From: Pseudomonas protegens CHA0 | Lineage (GTDB): Bacteria; Pseudomonadota; Gammaproteobacteria; Pseudomonadales; Pseudomonadaceae | Length of the DNA stretch: 64,000 nucleotides | Direction: 5' to 3' | Assembly: GCF_000397205.1 (NCBI RefSeq) | Contig: NC_021237.1 | Location: forward strand, 993,001-1,057,000 | Part shown: one piece after another, positions 8,398 through 18,318 of the stretch | How positions within the stretch are numbered: position 1 is the first letter of the stretch | How the letters are laid out: each line of letters begins with the position of its first letter | Notes under the pieces: generated by a model | Seen by the model: only the letters and a program-made list of their open reading frames with translations | Databases searched by the model: none | What the model was told of the DNA's origin: nothing | Translations under genes and position numbers: made by a program

Positions 8398-9939
8398 ATG
8401 AGCGAGTTCAACCTCGGCCGTCGTCGGATCATGCAAATCGCCGGGGCGGGGCTGTTGCTGCCGAGCCTGGCGCCGGCGGTGATCGCTTCGGTCAAGGATC
8501 GGCCGCAGCTCACCGACGGGGTGCAGTCCGGGGATCTGCTGGGGGATAAGGCGATGATCTGGAGCCGCAGCGATCGTCCGGCGCGGATGGTGGTGGAGTG
8601 GGACACGCGAAGCATGTTCAGCAACCCCCGGCGCTCTGTTTCGCCCCTGGCCGATGCCCGCACCGACTTCACGGCGCGGGTGGAGTTGACCGGGCTGCCG
8701 GCCAACCAGGCGATCTTCTATCGGGTGACCTTCGAGGACGCCCAGTCCGGCGTGGCCAGCGAACCCTGGTTCGGCCACTTGCGCAGTGCGCCTTCGCAAC
8801 GCCGGGACATCCGTTTTGTCTGGAGCGGCGACACGGTAGGGCAGGGCTTCGGCATCAACCCGGATATCGGCGGCATGCGCATCTACGAGGCAATGCGCCT
8901 GCGCCTGCCGGACTTCTTTATCCACAGCGGCGACACCATCTACGCCGACGGCCCGGTGCCGGCGCAGTTGACCGTGGAAGACGGGCGCATCTGGCGCAAC
9001 CTCACCACCGAGGCCAAGAGCAAAGTGGCCGAGACCCTCGACGAATACCGGGGCAACTACCGCTACAACCTGATGGACGAAAACCTGCGCCGCTTCAACG
9101 CCGAGGTGCCGCAGATCTGGCAGTGGGACGACCACGAGGTGGTCAATAACTGGTCGCCGAGCAAGCAGCTGGACGAACGTTACGTGGTCAAGGACATCCA
9201 GACCCTGGTGGGCCGCGCGCGCCAGGCCTGGCTGGAGTATTCGCCCATGCGCCGGCAGAGCGCCGATGGCGGCGGGCGCATCTATCGCAAGCTCAGCTAT
9301 GGGCCGTTGCTGGATGTGTTCGTGCTGGACATGCGCAGCTATCGCGGCCCCAACGATGACAACCTCGGCGGCGAGAAACCTTTCCTCGGCCGCGAGCAAC
9401 TGGATTGGCTGAAGCGTGAGCTCAAGGACTCCTCGGCCCAGTGGAAAGTGGTGGCGGCGGACATGCCCATTGGCCTGGGCGTGCCCGATGGCGAAGTCAG
9501 CCCCGGGGTGGCGCGCTGGGAGGCGATCGCCAACGGCGACCCGGGCCCGGCCCAGGGCCGCGAGCTGGAGATTGCCGAGCTGCTGGCGTATTTGCGCAAG
9601 CATCAGGTGCGCAACCATGTGTGGCTGACGGCGGACGTGCACTACTGCGCGGCCCACCACTACCACCCGGATCGGGCGGCGTTCCAGGATTTCGAGCCGT
9701 TCTGGGAGTTTGTCGCCGGCCCCCTGAACGCCGGGAGTTTCGGGCCCAATGTGCTGGACAAGACCTTCGGCCCGGAAGTGGTGTTCCAGAAGGCGCCGCC
9801 AGCGCAGAACACTTCACCCTTTGCCGGCTTCCAGTTCTTTGGCGAAGTGCAGATCGATGGGCAAACGGCGGAGCTGAAGGTGATCCTGCGGGACCTGGAT
9901 GGCGTGGCGGTGTACGAGCACAACCTGCAACCGGCGTAA
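8398..9939 (+). CDS. phoD: alkaline phosphatase D (PhoD family), Tat-exported
   Basis: A 513-residue secreted phosphodiesterase/phosphatase. The N-terminus has a twin-arginine signal (GRRRIMQIAGAGLLL, then an Ala-rich cleavage region near residue 28), meaning export in folded form with metals bound. A PhoD N-terminal beta domain (about 35-135) precedes the metallophosphatase domain with WSGDT, HSGDTIYADG, WDDHE and TADVHY, the metal-ligand motifs of the Ca/Fe PhoD family. CAGGGA precedes the ATG. PhoD enzymes release phosphate from phosphodiesters and monoesters under phosphate limitation; I see no obvious Pho box in the short upstream space. Confidence 0.92.
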   Translation: MSEFNLGRRRIMQIAGAGLLLPSLAPAVIASVKDRPQLTDGVQSGDLLGDKAMIWSRSDRPARMVVEWDTRSMFSNPRRSVSPLADARTDFTARVELTGLPANQAIFYRVTFEDAQSGVASEPWFGHLRSAPSQRRDIRFVWSGDTVGQGFGINPDIGGMRIYEAMRLRLPDFFIHSGDTIYADGPVPAQLTVEDGRIWRNLTTEAKSKVAETLDEYRGNYRYNLMDENLRRFNAEVPQIWQWDDHEVVNNWSPSKQLDERYVVKDIQTLVGRARQAWLEYSPMRRQSADGGGRIYRKLSYGPLLDVFVLDMRSYRGPNDDNLGGEKPFLGREQLDWLKRELKDSSAQWKVVAADMPIGLGVPDGEVSPGVARWEAIANGDPGPAQGRELEIAELLAYLRKHQVRNHVWLTADVHYCAAHHYHPDRAAFQDFEPFWEFVAGPLNAGSFGPNVLDKTFGPEVVFQKAPPAQNTSPFAGFQFFGEVQIDGQTAELKVILRDLDGVAVYEHNLQPA

Positions 9940-9963
9940 CCCTCCCCGCCAACGCCCCGTCCC

Positions 9964-10195
9964 GTAGGAGCCGGCTTGCCGGCGAAGAGGCCCTTGAGCC
10001 TTGCGCTGTTCTGAAGGGCGCCTTCGCTGGCAAGCCAGCTCCTACGGAGGGGGTAGCAGGATTGGTGTAGGAGCCGGCTTGCCGGCGAAGAGGCCCTTGA
10101 GCCTTGCGCCGTTCTGACGGGCGCCTTCGCTGGCAAGCCAGCTCCTACGGAGGGTGCAGCACGATTGATGTAGGAGCCGGCTTGCCGGCGAAGCG
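9964..10195. repeat. tandem REP/BIME array, 103-bp period
   Basis: GTAGGAGCCGGCTTGCCGGC occurs at 9964, 10067 and 10170, exactly 103 bases apart. The first two copies are each followed by an inverted partner GGCAAGCCAGCTCCTAC (ending 10045 and 10148), giving two head-to-head REP pairs plus a third half. The array sits between the convergent phoD and reductase genes, where REPs commonly stall exonucleases or bind gyrase/IHF. Confidence 0.92.
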
Positions 10196-10204
10196 TCTGA
10201 CGCC

Positions 10205-12736
10205 TCAGTAAACGTCGCGGCGGTAGCGACCCTGCTCAATCAGGCGTTCGACGTGGTCTGCGCCCAGTACCTCGATGAGCACCTGATCCACCCCCGACGC
10301 CATGCCCTGCAAGCTGCCGCAGATGTAGAGCGCGGCGCCATCGTCCAGCCATTTTTTCAGCTCGTCCGCCGCCTGGCGCAGGCGGTCCTGGACGTAGATC
10401 TTCTCGGCCTGGTCCCGGGAGAACGCCAGGTCCAGGCGGCTCAGGTCGCCCCGGGTGCGCCATTCCTGCAGTTCATCCTTGAAGTAGAAATCATGCTCGG
10501 CATTGCGCTCGCCAAAGATCAGCCAGTTGCGTTGCTGGCCCTCGGCGATCCGCGCCTTGAGCAGGCTGCGCAAGCCCGCCAGCCCGGTGCCGTTGCCCAG
10601 CAGAATCAGCGGGCAAGGTTCGGCCGGCAGGTGGAAGCCGCTGTTGCGCCGTACCCGCAGGCTGATGCTCGAACCCACCGCAGCATGCTCGGTGAGCCAG
10701 CCGGAACCGATCCCCAGGCTGCCGTCGGCGTGGCGCTCCTGGCGTACCAGCAGCTCCAGGCAACCGTCGGCGGCAATCGAGGCGATGGAGTATTCGCGCA
10801 TGCTCAGGGGCACCAGGGCATCCACCAGGGCCTGGGCGTGCAGGCCCACCAGGTGGGTGCGGTTTTCTGGTAGTTGGCGGCTGCCCAGGGCCTGTTCCAG
10901 GCTCTCTTCCAGGCCGTCGAGCTGGACCCTGGCCTCGCCGGAAAGCCCCAGGCCGTCGAGGAAGTATTCGACCATCCACGAGCTGTTGCGCGGCATGACT
11001 TCCACCAGGTCGCCAGCCAGCCAGCTGCTGGCGCTGGGGGCCAGCAGTTGCAGCAGGTAGACCCCGGAGCCGCTGCTGTCGGGGTTGAGCAGGGTACGGC
11101 TCTTCAGGGTCCAGTTGTCGAAGGCCGGGGCCTGCCACAGGTCTACCGGGGCATGGCCGGTGAGCTGGCCCAGTTGCTGCTGCCAGTGGCGCAGGGCGTA
11201 GCTGTCGCCGCTGTCCACCTCGATGGGGGCGAACAGGGTGCTGCCGCCCTGGTTCGACAGCCAGTCGTGCAGGCGTCGGGCAAAGCCGCAGAAGTGCTGG
11301 TACTGGCGGTCGCCCAGGCCGAGCACGGCGTATTGCAGGCCTTGCAGCGACAGCTCGCGGCCCAGCAGCTTGCGCTCGAAGCCGCGGGCGCTGTCCGGTG
11401 CTTCGCCGTCGCCAAAGGTGCTGACCACGAACAGCGCGCGCTGGGCGTCACGCAGGTCCTGTTCGCTGAGATTGCTCAGCGGCTGGACCTTGGTCGCCAC
11501 CCCGGCAGCCTGCAATTGCCCGGCGGTCTGCCAGGCCAGCTGCTCGGCAAAGCCGCTCTGGCTGGCGAAGCCGATCAGCCACGCCGAGCCGTCGGGGGCG
11601 GTACTTTCCAGGCCCTGGCGGGCCTGCTTGATCTGGCGCTTCTTGCGTCGGCGATCCAGGTACAGCAGCCAGCCGGTGACGAAGAACAGCGGCATGGTCA
11701 AGGAGGCCAGGGTCAGCAGGATGCGCCCCACCAGGCCGAAGTAGCTGCCCACGTGCAGTGCGTAGACGCTGGTGAGCAACTGCGACTTGAGGCTCTTGTC
11801 GGCGTAGCGGTCATGACGGCTGATCACCCCGGTGGCCGGGTCCAGGGTCAGTTGGTTCAGCGCCCGTTCGTGGGGGGAGCTCTTGAGCAGGTAGAACACG
11901 GTCGCCGGCTGCCCGGCCACGGCAGGCATACGGATGTTGTAGGCATTGAGGTCCTTGCCGGCGGCGCTGTAGATGCTGCTCCACATGGCGTTGTAGTCCG
12001 TCACCGGGGCCGGGCCCTTGGGCGGCGGGCCACCGCGGCCGCCACGCTGGCGTTCGCTGTGTGGCGCATCGGAGAGCAGCTTGGTCAGGCCCTCCCGGTA
12101 CCAATCGTAGGACCAGTACAGGCCGGTGAGGGCGAACAGCAGGTAGAACAGCAGGCACCAGGTGCCGAACACGGCGTGCAGGTCCCAGTTGAAGCCGCGG
12201 CCTTTCTTGGCCCAGTCCAGGGTCAGCCACACCCGCCAGTTGCCGACCTGGCGCGGCCAGCGCAGGTACAGCCCGGACAGGCAGAAGAAGATCAGGATCA
12301 GGGTGCAGGCGCCAGTGATCTGCCGGCCGGTGTCGCCGATGGCCAGGAAGCGGTGCAATTGCAGCATGAAGCCGAAGAAGTCCTGGCCGACGGCGTCGCC
12401 CATGAACTCGCCGGTATAGGGGTCGAAGTAGCGCATCTGGCCACGGCGTTCCCCCGGCGGCGGGGTGAAGAACACCCGCGCGGCGTTGCCGCTGTCGGTC
12501 TCGACCCAGAGCATGGACACCGTCTTGCCTTCGGCGGCCTGGATTTTTTCCACCAGTTCGGCGGGCGGCAGCACCCCGGCGGGGAGCTTGTCGACTTGCA
12601 GCACCGATGGATTGAGGGCGCGCAGGATTTCGTCCTGGAACGACACGGTCGCCCCGGTGATGCCCATCAGGGCCAGGATCAGCCCCGCGCTGATGCCGAA
12701 GAACCAGTGCAGCTGGAACAGGGTTTTCTTCAACAC
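10205..12736 (-). CDS. PepSY-domain membrane flavoprotein reductase, probable ferrisiderophore reductase
   Basis: About 843 residues if the GTG at 12736 ([14 protein letters not shown]) is the start; an in-frame ATG at 12805 would add 23 residues. The N-terminal part (1-390) is a PepSY_TM region with four hydrophobic spans. It is followed by a flavodoxin-like FMN domain (about 410-550, [12 protein letters not shown] and [13 protein letters not shown]) and an FAD/NADPH ferredoxin-reductase half (about 580-843, [16 protein letters not shown], ending YRRDVY). The layout resembles a sulfite reductase flavoprotein fused to a membrane anchor. It follows piuA, as I recall for the P. aeruginosa homologue PA4513. 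I infer electron transfer from NADPH across the inner membrane to reduce siderophore-bound iron in the periplasm. Confidence 0.85.
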   Translation of the reverse strand: MLKKTLFQLHWFFGISAGLILALMGITGATVSFQDEILRALNPSVLQVDKLPAGVLPPAELVEKIQAAEGKTVSMLWVETDSGNAARVFFTPPPGERRGQMRYFDPYTGEFMGDAVGQDFFGFMLQLHRFLAIGDTGRQITGACTLILIFFCLSGLYLRWPRQVGNWRVWLTLDWAKKGRGFNWDLHAVFGTWCLLFYLLFALTGLYWSYDWYREGLTKLLSDAPHSERQRGGRGGPPPKGPAPVTDYNAMWSSIYSAAGKDLNAYNIRMPAVAGQPATVFYLLKSSPHERALNQLTLDPATGVISRHDRYADKSLKSQLLTSVYALHVGSYFGLVGRILLTLASLTMPLFFVTGWLLYLDRRRKKRQIKQARQGLESTAPDGSAWLIGFASQSGFAEQLAWQTAGQLQAAGVATKVQPLSNLSEQDLRDAQRALFVVSTFGDGEAPDSARGFERKLLGRELSLQGLQYAVLGLGDRQYQHFCGFARRLHDWLSNQGGSTLFAPIEVDSGDSYALRHWQQQLGQLTGHAPVDLWQAPAFDNWTLKSRTLLNPDSSGSGVYLLQLLAPSASSWLAGDLVEVMPRNSSWMVEYFLDGLGLSGEARVQLDGLEESLEQALGSRQLPENRTHLVGLHAQALVDALVPLSMREYSIASIAADGCLELLVRQERHADGSLGIGSGWLTEHAAVGSSISLRVRRNSGFHLPAEPCPLILLGNGTGLAGLRSLLKARIAEGQQRNWLIFGERNAEHDFYFKDELQEWRTRGDLSRLDLAFSRDQAEKIYVQDRLRQAADELKKWLDDGAALYICGSLQGMASGVDQVLIEVLGADHVERLIEQGRYRRDVY

Positions 12737-12821
12737 GTCACTCGCCTTGTTCGTCCAGAGAGAGGAAACACGGCGCGCATTATGCCGTGTGTTGTCGAGA
12801 AGCATTCGTTTTTACATGCAA

Positions 12822-12851
12822 AAGCCCCAGGCATTGAAATGCGTGGGGCTT
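12822..12851 (-). terminator. rho-independent terminator after piuA
   Basis: AAGCCCCA and TGGGGCTT flank a 14-base loop. On the minus strand the stem follows the piuA stop by about 40 bases and runs into TTTTGC. It separates piuA from the co-directional reductase gene, which would then rely on read-through or its own promoter. Confidence 0.7.
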
Positions 12852-12892
12852 GGGCGCCTGTGGCCGTGGCCACAGGAAGGTCTTGCGCTGGA

Positions 12893-15178
12893 TCAGAAGT
12901 GGAAGTTGGCACTCATCAGCGCGGTACGACCGGCCGCCTGGTTGGCGAAGTGCGCCGCGTAGGCCTTGTCGTAGTAGGTCTTGTCGGTCAGGTTCTGCAC
13001 GTTCAACTGCAGGTCGACGTTCTTGGTCAGCTTGTAGCTGGCCATGGCGTCGTAGCGGGTGTAGGACGGCACGTACACGGTGTTGGCCGCATCGCCATAG
13101 ACTTCGTCAACGTAGAACGCTCCGCCACCTACGGTCAGCTTCGAGGTGATGTCGTAGGTGCTCCACAGGCTGAAGGTGTTTTTCGGTGTGTTCGGCATCT
13201 GGTTGCCTTTGTTGGAGCCGGCGCTGACTACGCCATTGCGACCGTTGAGGCCCGCGTCCACCAGTTCGCTTTTCAGGTAGCTGTAACCGGCGAAGACTTG
13301 CCATTTGTCGGTGATCTTGCCGCTGGCGCCCAATTCGATCCCGTCGACCCGAGATTCACCAGCGTTCTGGTAGGTCAGCGAGTCAACCAGAATGCGGGTG
13401 TTCTTCTTCTCGGTGCGGAACACGGCTCCGGTCAGCGACAGGCGGTTGTTGAACACGTCCCACTTGGTGCCCAGCTCGTAGTTGACGGTTTCCTCCGGTT
13501 TCAGGTCGCTGGTGGCCAGGCCTGCCGACAATGGGTTGTCGGCAGCACCATCCAGCACGCCGCCCGCGGGGTTGGCCGATGTCGCATAGGAGGCGTAGAT
13601 GCTGCCGTTCTCGGCCGGCTTCCAGACCAGGCCGGCCTGCCAGTTCCAGAACTGGCTGTCGCTCTTGAGTTTGGAACGGCCAGTGGCGGCGTTGGTATTG
13701 GCCACGGTATCGAAGGTGTCGTAGCGCACCCCGAGGTTCAACAGCCATTTTGGATCCAGTTCGATGGTGTCGAAGGCGTAGGCGGCACGGGTCGTGGCTT
13801 TGGTGTTGGTGCCGTAGTAGTTGCGTACGGCGCTACCGGTCCAGGCATCGTCCGGGGTCGGATTGCCCAGGGATGTGCAGCTGCCACCGCTGTTGCCGAC
13901 CTTGCCAACGGTGCAGGTCGGGTTGCTGTTAGGCGTGACGGTGTAGCTGCTGACCCGGGTCTCTTCACCGGTGAACTCAAGGCCGGTGGAGTAGTTGTTC
14001 TTGAAGCCCAATGCGTGGAACTCGCCAAACAGATCGGTCTGGTTGGTGGTGGTCTCGGTGGTGGACACTCGCGAGTTGGCCCGACGCCACACGGTGCCGA
14101 ACTGGTTGACGTTGTGCTGGCTGTCGTCCGGCTGGGTAAGGATGTAGTCCTGGCCGGTGTTGCCATGACGCAGGGTGTTTTTCAGCGTCATATTGTCATT
14201 CAGGTCATGTTCGACGGAGAAGGTGCTGATGTCCGCCCGGGTCTTGCGGAAGTCGCGGTCCTTCAGGCCATAGAAGTTGTTGCTGTCGCCACCGTCGGTG
14301 GGTTTGTCATGGATGTGCGCGGCTTTAGCGCCGTTCGAACTGTAGCCATAGGGGATGCCCGAATCCGGCAGGTCGTCGCTTTCCATGTGGTAGTAGCTGA
14401 CGTTGACCCGGGTCGGAGTGCCCATGCCGAAGGTCAGCGACGGCGCTACGCCCCAGCGGTCGTAATTGACGGCGTCGCGTCCGGCCACGTTCTGCTCGTG
14501 GCTCATCAGGTTCAGGCGAAAAGCTGCACCTTCGAGGAACTGGCGGTTGACGTCCAGGGTGTAGCGACGGGTCTGGTCGGAACCGTAGGTGAAGCCACCG
14601 TTGAGGAAGTCCTGCTGTTTCGGCTGCTTGCTGACCAGGTTCAGGCTGCCGCCCGCCGAGCCGCGCCCGCCGAAGGAGGAGTTCGGGCCTTTGCTGACCT
14701 CGACCGATTCGATGTCGAAGATTTCGCGGCTTTGGCCGCCGGTATCGCGTACACCATCCAGGTAAGTGTCGCCCTGGGCGTCAAAACCACGGATGAACGG
14801 GCGATCGCCCTGGGGGTTGCCGCCTTCGCCAGCGCCGAAGGTGATGCCTGGCACCGTGCGCAGCGCGTCTTGCAGGGACGTTGCTGCGGTGTCCTTGAGT
14901 ACCTGCTGGGGAATCACCGTGACCGAGCGTGGGGTATCCACCAGTGGCGCGGTGTATTTCTGCGAGGAAGCTTTTTCCACTTGGTAGGAGGTGTTGTCCT
15001 GGGCCTCACCGGTAATGCTGGTGGCTTCCAGGGCAATGGCTTTGCCCGAAGTCTTCTGCTGAGTCTCTTCAGCCGCCTGGACCATATGGCCTGCGGAGCC
15101 GGCGGTGATCGCCACGCCAATTGCAGACGCCAGCAGGCGTGGTGAACTGACAGCGGATGGTGGTTGTTGGCGTGACAT
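12893..15178 (-). CDS. piuA: TonB-dependent siderophore receptor PiuA
   Basis: A 761-residue outer-membrane receptor. A signal peptide (first ~39 residues, ending near HMVQAAEE) is followed by the plug domain (about 65-190: [21 protein letters not shown] segment [29 protein letters not shown]) and a 22-strand barrel ending in Phe (ALMSANFHF). I chose the ATG at 15178 because GGGGAGGGG lies just before it. The piuC/speC neighbourhood identifies it as the PiuA orthologue, a catecholate-type xenosiderophore receptor that also admits siderophore-conjugated antibiotics. It is divergent from piuC across a 207-bp AT-rich spacer with Fur-like sites. Confidence 0.93.
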   Translation of the reverse strand: MSRQQPPSAVSSPRLLASAIGVAITAGSAGHMVQAAEETQQKTSGKAIALEATSITGEAQDNTSYQVEKASSQKYTAPLVDTPRSVTVIPQQVLKDTAATSLQDALRTVPGITFGAGEGGNPQGDRPFIRGFDAQGDTYLDGVRDTGGQSREIFDIESVEVSKGPNSSFGGRGSAGGSLNLVSKQPKQQDFLNGGFTYGSDQTRRYTLDVNRQFLEGAAFRLNLMSHEQNVAGRDAVNYDRWGVAPSLTFGMGTPTRVNVSYYHMESDDLPDSGIPYGYSSNGAKAAHIHDKPTDGGDSNNFYGLKDRDFRKTRADISTFSVEHDLNDNMTLKNTLRHGNTGQDYILTQPDDSQHNVNQFGTVWRRANSRVSTTETTTNQTDLFGEFHALGFKNNYSTGLEFTGEETRVSSYTVTPNSNPTCTVGKVGNSGGSCTSLGNPTPDDAWTGSAVRNYYGTNTKATTRAAYAFDTIELDPKWLLNLGVRYDTFDTVANTNAATGRSKLKSDSQFWNWQAGLVWKPAENGSIYASYATSANPAGGVLDGAADNPLSAGLATSDLKPEETVNYELGTKWDVFNNRLSLTGAVFRTEKKNTRILVDSLTYQNAGESRVDGIELGASGKITDKWQVFAGYSYLKSELVDAGLNGRNGVVSAGSNKGNQMPNTPKNTFSLWSTYDITSKLTVGGGAFYVDEVYGDAANTVYVPSYTRYDAMASYKLTKNVDLQLNVQNLTDKTYYDKAYAAHFANQAAGRTALMSANFHF

Positions 15179-15212
15179 GGTGATTCCCCTCCCCAAGGAT
15201 TTGAGGCGGCGG

Positions 15213-15248
15213 AATATAGGGGAAAGAAACATTTGTTATCAATTGCGA
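15213..15248 (-). promoter_or_regulatory. piuA promoter with overlapping Fur-like site
   Basis: Reading the minus strand, TTGATA (15242-15237) and TATATT (15218-15213) are separated by 18 bases, a good sigma70 pair. The -35 lies within AATTGATAACAAATGTTT, a partial match to the Fur consensus GATAATGATAATCATTATC. Iron repression of piuA is known in P. aeruginosa; the exact site here is my inference. Confidence 0.55.
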
Positions 15249-15337
15249 AATATTGCTATTCGCACTTAATTTACATTCTTTACAATTTGCCTTTACGGTT
15301 TTTACGTTCTCATGCGTCCCGGGGTTTTACACAGTCA

Positions 15338-15357
15338 ATAAGAATCAATATCATTGA
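15338..15357. promoter_or_regulatory. possible Fur box before piuC
   Basis: ATAAGAATCAATATCATTGA partly matches the Fur consensus (AATCA...ATCATT half-sites) and lies about 30 bases upstream of the piuC ATG. Several positions deviate, so this is tentative. Confidence 0.4.
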
Positions 15358-15385
15358 CGGCCTTTCGCTCTGCAGGTACCTGGCC

Positions 15386-16066
15386 ATGTTGCTGCACATC
15401 CCTGGCGTGTTCACCCGTGACGAGGTCGGGCGCATCCGTGAAGCCCTGGAACAGGCGGACTGGGCGGACGGCAAGATCACCGCCGGTTACCAGTCGGCCA
15501 AGGCCAAGCACAACCTGCAACTGCCGGAAGGTCACCCGCTGGCCCAGGAGATCGGCGCGGCGATGCTCGATCGCCTGTGGCAGAACCCGCTGTTCATGTC
15601 CGCCGCCTTGCCGCACAAGGTGTTTCCGCCGCTGATCAACTGCTACACCGCCGGCGGCAGTTTCGATTTTCATATCGACAACGCGGTGCGCCAGCCCAAG
15701 GGCAGCCCGGAGCGGGTGCGTACGGACCTGTCGTCGACCCTGTTCTTCAGCGACCCCGAGGATTACGAAGGCGGCGAGCTGGAGATCCAGGACACCTTCG
15801 GCCTGCAGCGGGTCAAGCTGCCGGCGGGGGACATGGTGCTGTATCCAGGCACCAGCCTGCACAAGGTCAACCCGGTGACCCGGGGCGCTCGCTACGCCTC
15901 ATTCTTCTGGACCCAGAGCCTGGTGCGCGAAGATAGCCAGCGCGCCTTGCTGTTCGAGATGGACGGCGCGATCCAGGAGCTGACCCGGGACGTGCCCGAC
16001 CATCCTTCGCTGGTCCGCCTGACCGGCACCTACCACAACCTTTTGCGTCGCTGGGTCGAGGTGTAA
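15386..16066 (+). CDS. piuC: PKHD-type Fe(II)/2-oxoglutarate hydroxylase PiuC
   Basis: A 226-residue cytoplasmic oxygenase, the standard length of the family. The facial triad is visible: His96 and Asp98 in FHIDNAV, His159 in TSLHKVNPV, with the 2-oxoglutarate-binding Arg169 in GARYASFFW. The ATG at 15386 gives the canonical N-terminus [10 protein letters not shown]; an upstream in-frame TTG extension has no family support. PiuC is genetically tied to PiuA, and in P. aeruginosa its loss lowers uptake of siderophore-drug conjugates, but its hydroxylation substrate is not established. The Sel1 gene follows by 3 bases, so the two form an operon. Confidence 0.94.
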   Translation: MLLHIPGVFTRDEVGRIREALEQADWADGKITAGYQSAKAKHNLQLPEGHPLAQEIGAAMLDRLWQNPLFMSAALPHKVFPPLINCYTAGGSFDFHIDNAVRQPKGSPERVRTDLSSTLFFSDPEDYEGGELEIQDTFGLQRVKLPAGDMVLYPGTSLHKVNPVTRGARYASFFWTQSLVREDSQRALLFEMDGAIQELTRDVPDHPSLVRLTGTYHNLLRRWVEV

Positions 16067-16069
16067 GCC

Positions 16070-16831
16070 GTGACTTTTCAACTTCGTCGCGAGGAGCTCC
16101 TCGACGGCGCGCAACTGAGCGCCATGCTTGAGGAGAGCCCGGCCCGCGCCGCCCAGGCGGTGCTGGCCGCTGCTTCCGAGGGGCTGCTGGACGCCCAGGC
16201 GCTGCTGGGGCAGATCCTCCTCGACGGTCGCGGCATCCAGCAGGATCAACCCCTGGCGGTGCGCTGGTTCGAGATCGCCGCACAACGCGGGCACCTGATG
16301 GCGCGCAACATGCTCGGGCGCTGCCATGAGCACGGCTGGGGTTGCCCGGCGGATGCCGCCCGCGCGGCCGGGCACTATCGCCTGGCGGCCGAGGCGGGGC
16401 TGGACTGGGGGCTGTACAACTACGCCAACCTGTTGGCCACCGGTCGCGGCGTGGTGCAGAACCATGCCTTGGCCCTGGCCTGCTACCGTCGAGCGGCGGA
16501 CCTTGGCCATGCCAAATCGATGAACCTGCTGGGGCGCTACCTGGAAGAAGGGCTGGTGTGCCAGGCCGACCTCGAAGCAGCTCGGGACTGGTACCGGCGC
16601 TCGGCCGAAGGCGGGGATTTTCGCGGGCAGTTCAGCCATGCGGCAGTGCTGGCCGATGCCGGGCGTATCGACGAAGCCGTGGAGTGGCTGAAGCGCGCCC
16701 TGGCCGGCGGCAATCTGAACTTCCTCCGGGTGGCATGCGCCGCGCTGCTCAATGCCACGCATCCCGAGATTCGCGAGCTGGCCCAGGCCTATCAGCGGCG
16801 GGCGGTGGAACTGGGCGACGCACCGCAATGA
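16070..16831 (+). CDS. Sel1-repeat (TPR-like) protein
   Basis: A 253-residue alpha-solenoid protein starting at a GTG (16070) with GAGGTG just upstream. At least four Sel1-like repeats are visible between about residues 40 and 190 (LLGQILLDGRGIQQDQ..., MLGRCHEHGWGCPAD..., NYANLLATGRGVVQN..., LLGRYLEEGLVCQAD...), each with the Ala/Gly/Leu spacing of the family. Sel1 proteins are protein-interaction scaffolds. No signal peptide. It follows piuC by 3 bases, as in P. aeruginosa (PA4516), so it is likely iron-regulated; its partner is unknown. Confidence 0.88.
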   Translation: MTFQLRREELLDGAQLSAMLEESPARAAQAVLAAASEGLLDAQALLGQILLDGRGIQQDQPLAVRWFEIAAQRGHLMARNMLGRCHEHGWGCPADAARAAGHYRLAAEAGLDWGLYNYANLLATGRGVVQNHALALACYRRAADLGHAKSMNLLGRYLEEGLVCQADLEAARDWYRRSAEGGDFRGQFSHAAVLADAGRIDEAVEWLKRALAGGNLNFLRVACAALLNATHPEIRELAQAYQRRAVELGDAPQ

Positions 16832-16834
16832 CCT

Positions 16835-16912
16835 GTAGGAGCTGGCTTGCCAGCGAAGGGGCTAGACCCGGGCAATGAGTCGTCTGCGTTTCGCGAGCAA
16901 GCTCGCTCCTAC
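16835..16912. repeat. REP pair
   Basis: GTAGGAGCTGGCTTGCCAGC at 16835 is paired with an inverted half GCGAGCAAGCTCGCTCCTAC ending at 16912. It directly follows the Sel1 gene stop, in a convergent intergenic space. Confidence 0.85.
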
Positions 16913-16937
16913 AAGGAAGGATGTGTGATTCAGGTAC

Positions 16938-16968
16938 AAAAAAGCCCATGACAGGTCATGGGCTTTTT
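16938..16968. terminator. bidirectional rho-independent terminator (Sel1 gene / speC)
   Basis: AAAAAGCCCATGAC and its complement around an AGG loop, with an A-run on one side and a T-run on the other, so it can end transcripts from both the Sel1 gene (+) and speC (-). It lies 21 bases past the speC stop. Confidence 0.88.
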
Positions 16969-16988
16969 CTTGCAGCTAAGCGCAGTCT

Positions 16989-18152
16989 TTAAACGTAGAA
17001 GGCCTTCAGCGGCGGGAAGCCGTTGAATTCCACCGCGCTGTAGCTGGTGGTGTAGGCGCCGGTGGACAGCCAGTACAGGCGGTCGCCGATGGCCAGGTTC
17101 AGTGGCAGCCCGTACTTGTAGTTCTCGTACATGATGTCGGCGCTGTCGCAGGTCGGGCCGGCGATCACCACTTCTTCCACTTCACCTTTCTTCTCGGTCC
17201 AGATCGGGAACTTGATGGACTCGTCCATGGTTTCGATCAGGCCGGAGAACTTGCCCACGTCGGTGTACACCCAGCGCTCGACGGCGGTGCGGGATTTGCG
17301 CGCCACCAGTACTACTTCGCTGACCAGGATGCCGGCGTTGGCGATCAGCGAACGGCCTGGCTCGAGGATGATTTCCGGCAGGTCGTCGCCGAAGTCTTCC
17401 TTGAGGAAGCGGATGATTTCCTCGGCATAGGTTTCCAGGCTGTTGGTGCGGGTGATGTAGTTGGCCGGGAAGCCGCCACCCATGTTGATCAGCTTCAGCT
17501 CGATACCGTCTTCTTCCTTGAGGCGCTCGAAGATCACCTTGACCTTGGCAATGGCGGCGTCCCAGACGCTGATGTCGCGCTGTTGCGAACCCACGTGGAA
17601 CGACACACCGTAAGGCACCAGGCCCAGGTCGCGAGCGAGGATCAGCAGGTCCATGGCCATGTCGGTCTGGCAGCCGAACTTGCGCGACAGCGGCCAGTCG
17701 GCGGTGGTGGAGCCTTCGGTGAGAATGCGCACGTAGACTTTCGAACCCGGTGCGGCCTTGGCGATGTTGCGCAGGTCGGCCTCGGAGTCGGTGGCGTACA
17801 GGCGCACGCCCTTGTCATAGAAGTAGCGGATGTCCTTGGACTTCTTGATGGTGTTGCCGTAGCTGATGTTGGCCGGGTTGACGCCGCGGCCCAGCACCTT
17901 GTCCAGCTCGTAGATCGAAGCGATGTCGAAGCTGGAGCCTTTTTCGTGCAGCAGGTCGATGATCTCGACGGCCGGGTTGGCCTTGACCGCGTAGTAGACC
18001 TTGGCGAATTCGAAACCGGCGCGCAGGTCGTCGTAGGCCTGGGAGATCATCTGGGTGTCGATGACCACGAACGGGGTTTCTTGCTGGTCGGCGAAAGACT
18101 TCATTTTCTGAAAGGTTTCGCGCGCGAAATAGTCTTCGACGTTAATCGACAT
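16989..18152 (-). CDS. speC: ornithine decarboxylase (fold type III)
   Basis: A 387-residue PLP enzyme of the alanine-racemase/eukaryotic-ODC fold, far shorter than the E. coli fold-I SpeC. The PLP lysine is Lys57 in YYAVKANP; the catalytic Cys335 in GPTCDSAD and the EPGRSL phosphate/PLP-binding segment are intact. It makes putrescine from ornithine, feeding spermidine synthesis. TAGGAG lies 9 bases before the ATG. The 680-bp upstream space is long and holds a terminator-like hairpin about 130 bases from the start, so leader control is possible. The position beside piuC and the Sel1 gene matches P. aeruginosa PA4519. Confidence 0.96.
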   Translation of the reverse strand: MSINVEDYFARETFQKMKSFADQQETPFVVIDTQMISQAYDDLRAGFEFAKVYYAVKANPAVEIIDLLHEKGSSFDIASIYELDKVLGRGVNPANISYGNTIKKSKDIRYFYDKGVRLYATDSEADLRNIAKAAPGSKVYVRILTEGSTTADWPLSRKFGCQTDMAMDLLILARDLGLVPYGVSFHVGSQQRDISVWDAAIAKVKVIFERLKEEDGIELKLINMGGGFPANYITRTNSLETYAEEIIRFLKEDFGDDLPEIILEPGRSLIANAGILVSEVVLVARKSRTAVERWVYTDVGKFSGLIETMDESIKFPIWTEKKGEVEEVVIAGPTCDSADIMYENYKYGLPLNLAIGDRLYWLSTGAYTTSYSAVEFNGFPPLKAFYV

Positions 18153-18283
18153 GCGTTGGGAACTCCTACTGGCAAACGTTGGTAATCAATGGGTTTAAGG
18201 ACATGTCATTGATGACAGTGCCTTGTGAACGTCCTCCGTATCCCCACTTTGGTTCGCCTACTTCCCAAGGCATGTCGCCGAAA

Positions 18284-18318
18284 GCAAAAAGGCCATGGGA
18301 AATCTGCCCTTGGCCTTG
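18284..18318 (-). terminator. terminator-like hairpin in the speC leader
   Basis: On the minus strand, AAGGCCAAGGG and CCCATGGCCTT pair with one mismatch around CAGATTT and run into TTTTTGC. It points toward speC and ends about 130 bases before the speC ATG, so it either ends an upstream transcript or acts as an attenuator. Confidence 0.55.

Noticed and set aside
10874..15145. A 1423-codon open frame on the plus strand opposite the flavoreductase and piuA
   Set aside because: It is antisense to two well-supported genes, shows no domain or signal peptide, and is the expected artefact of high third-position GC. The same holds for the 1094-codon frame opposite yhdP (55445-58729) and the frames opposite fruB, fruA and dppA.
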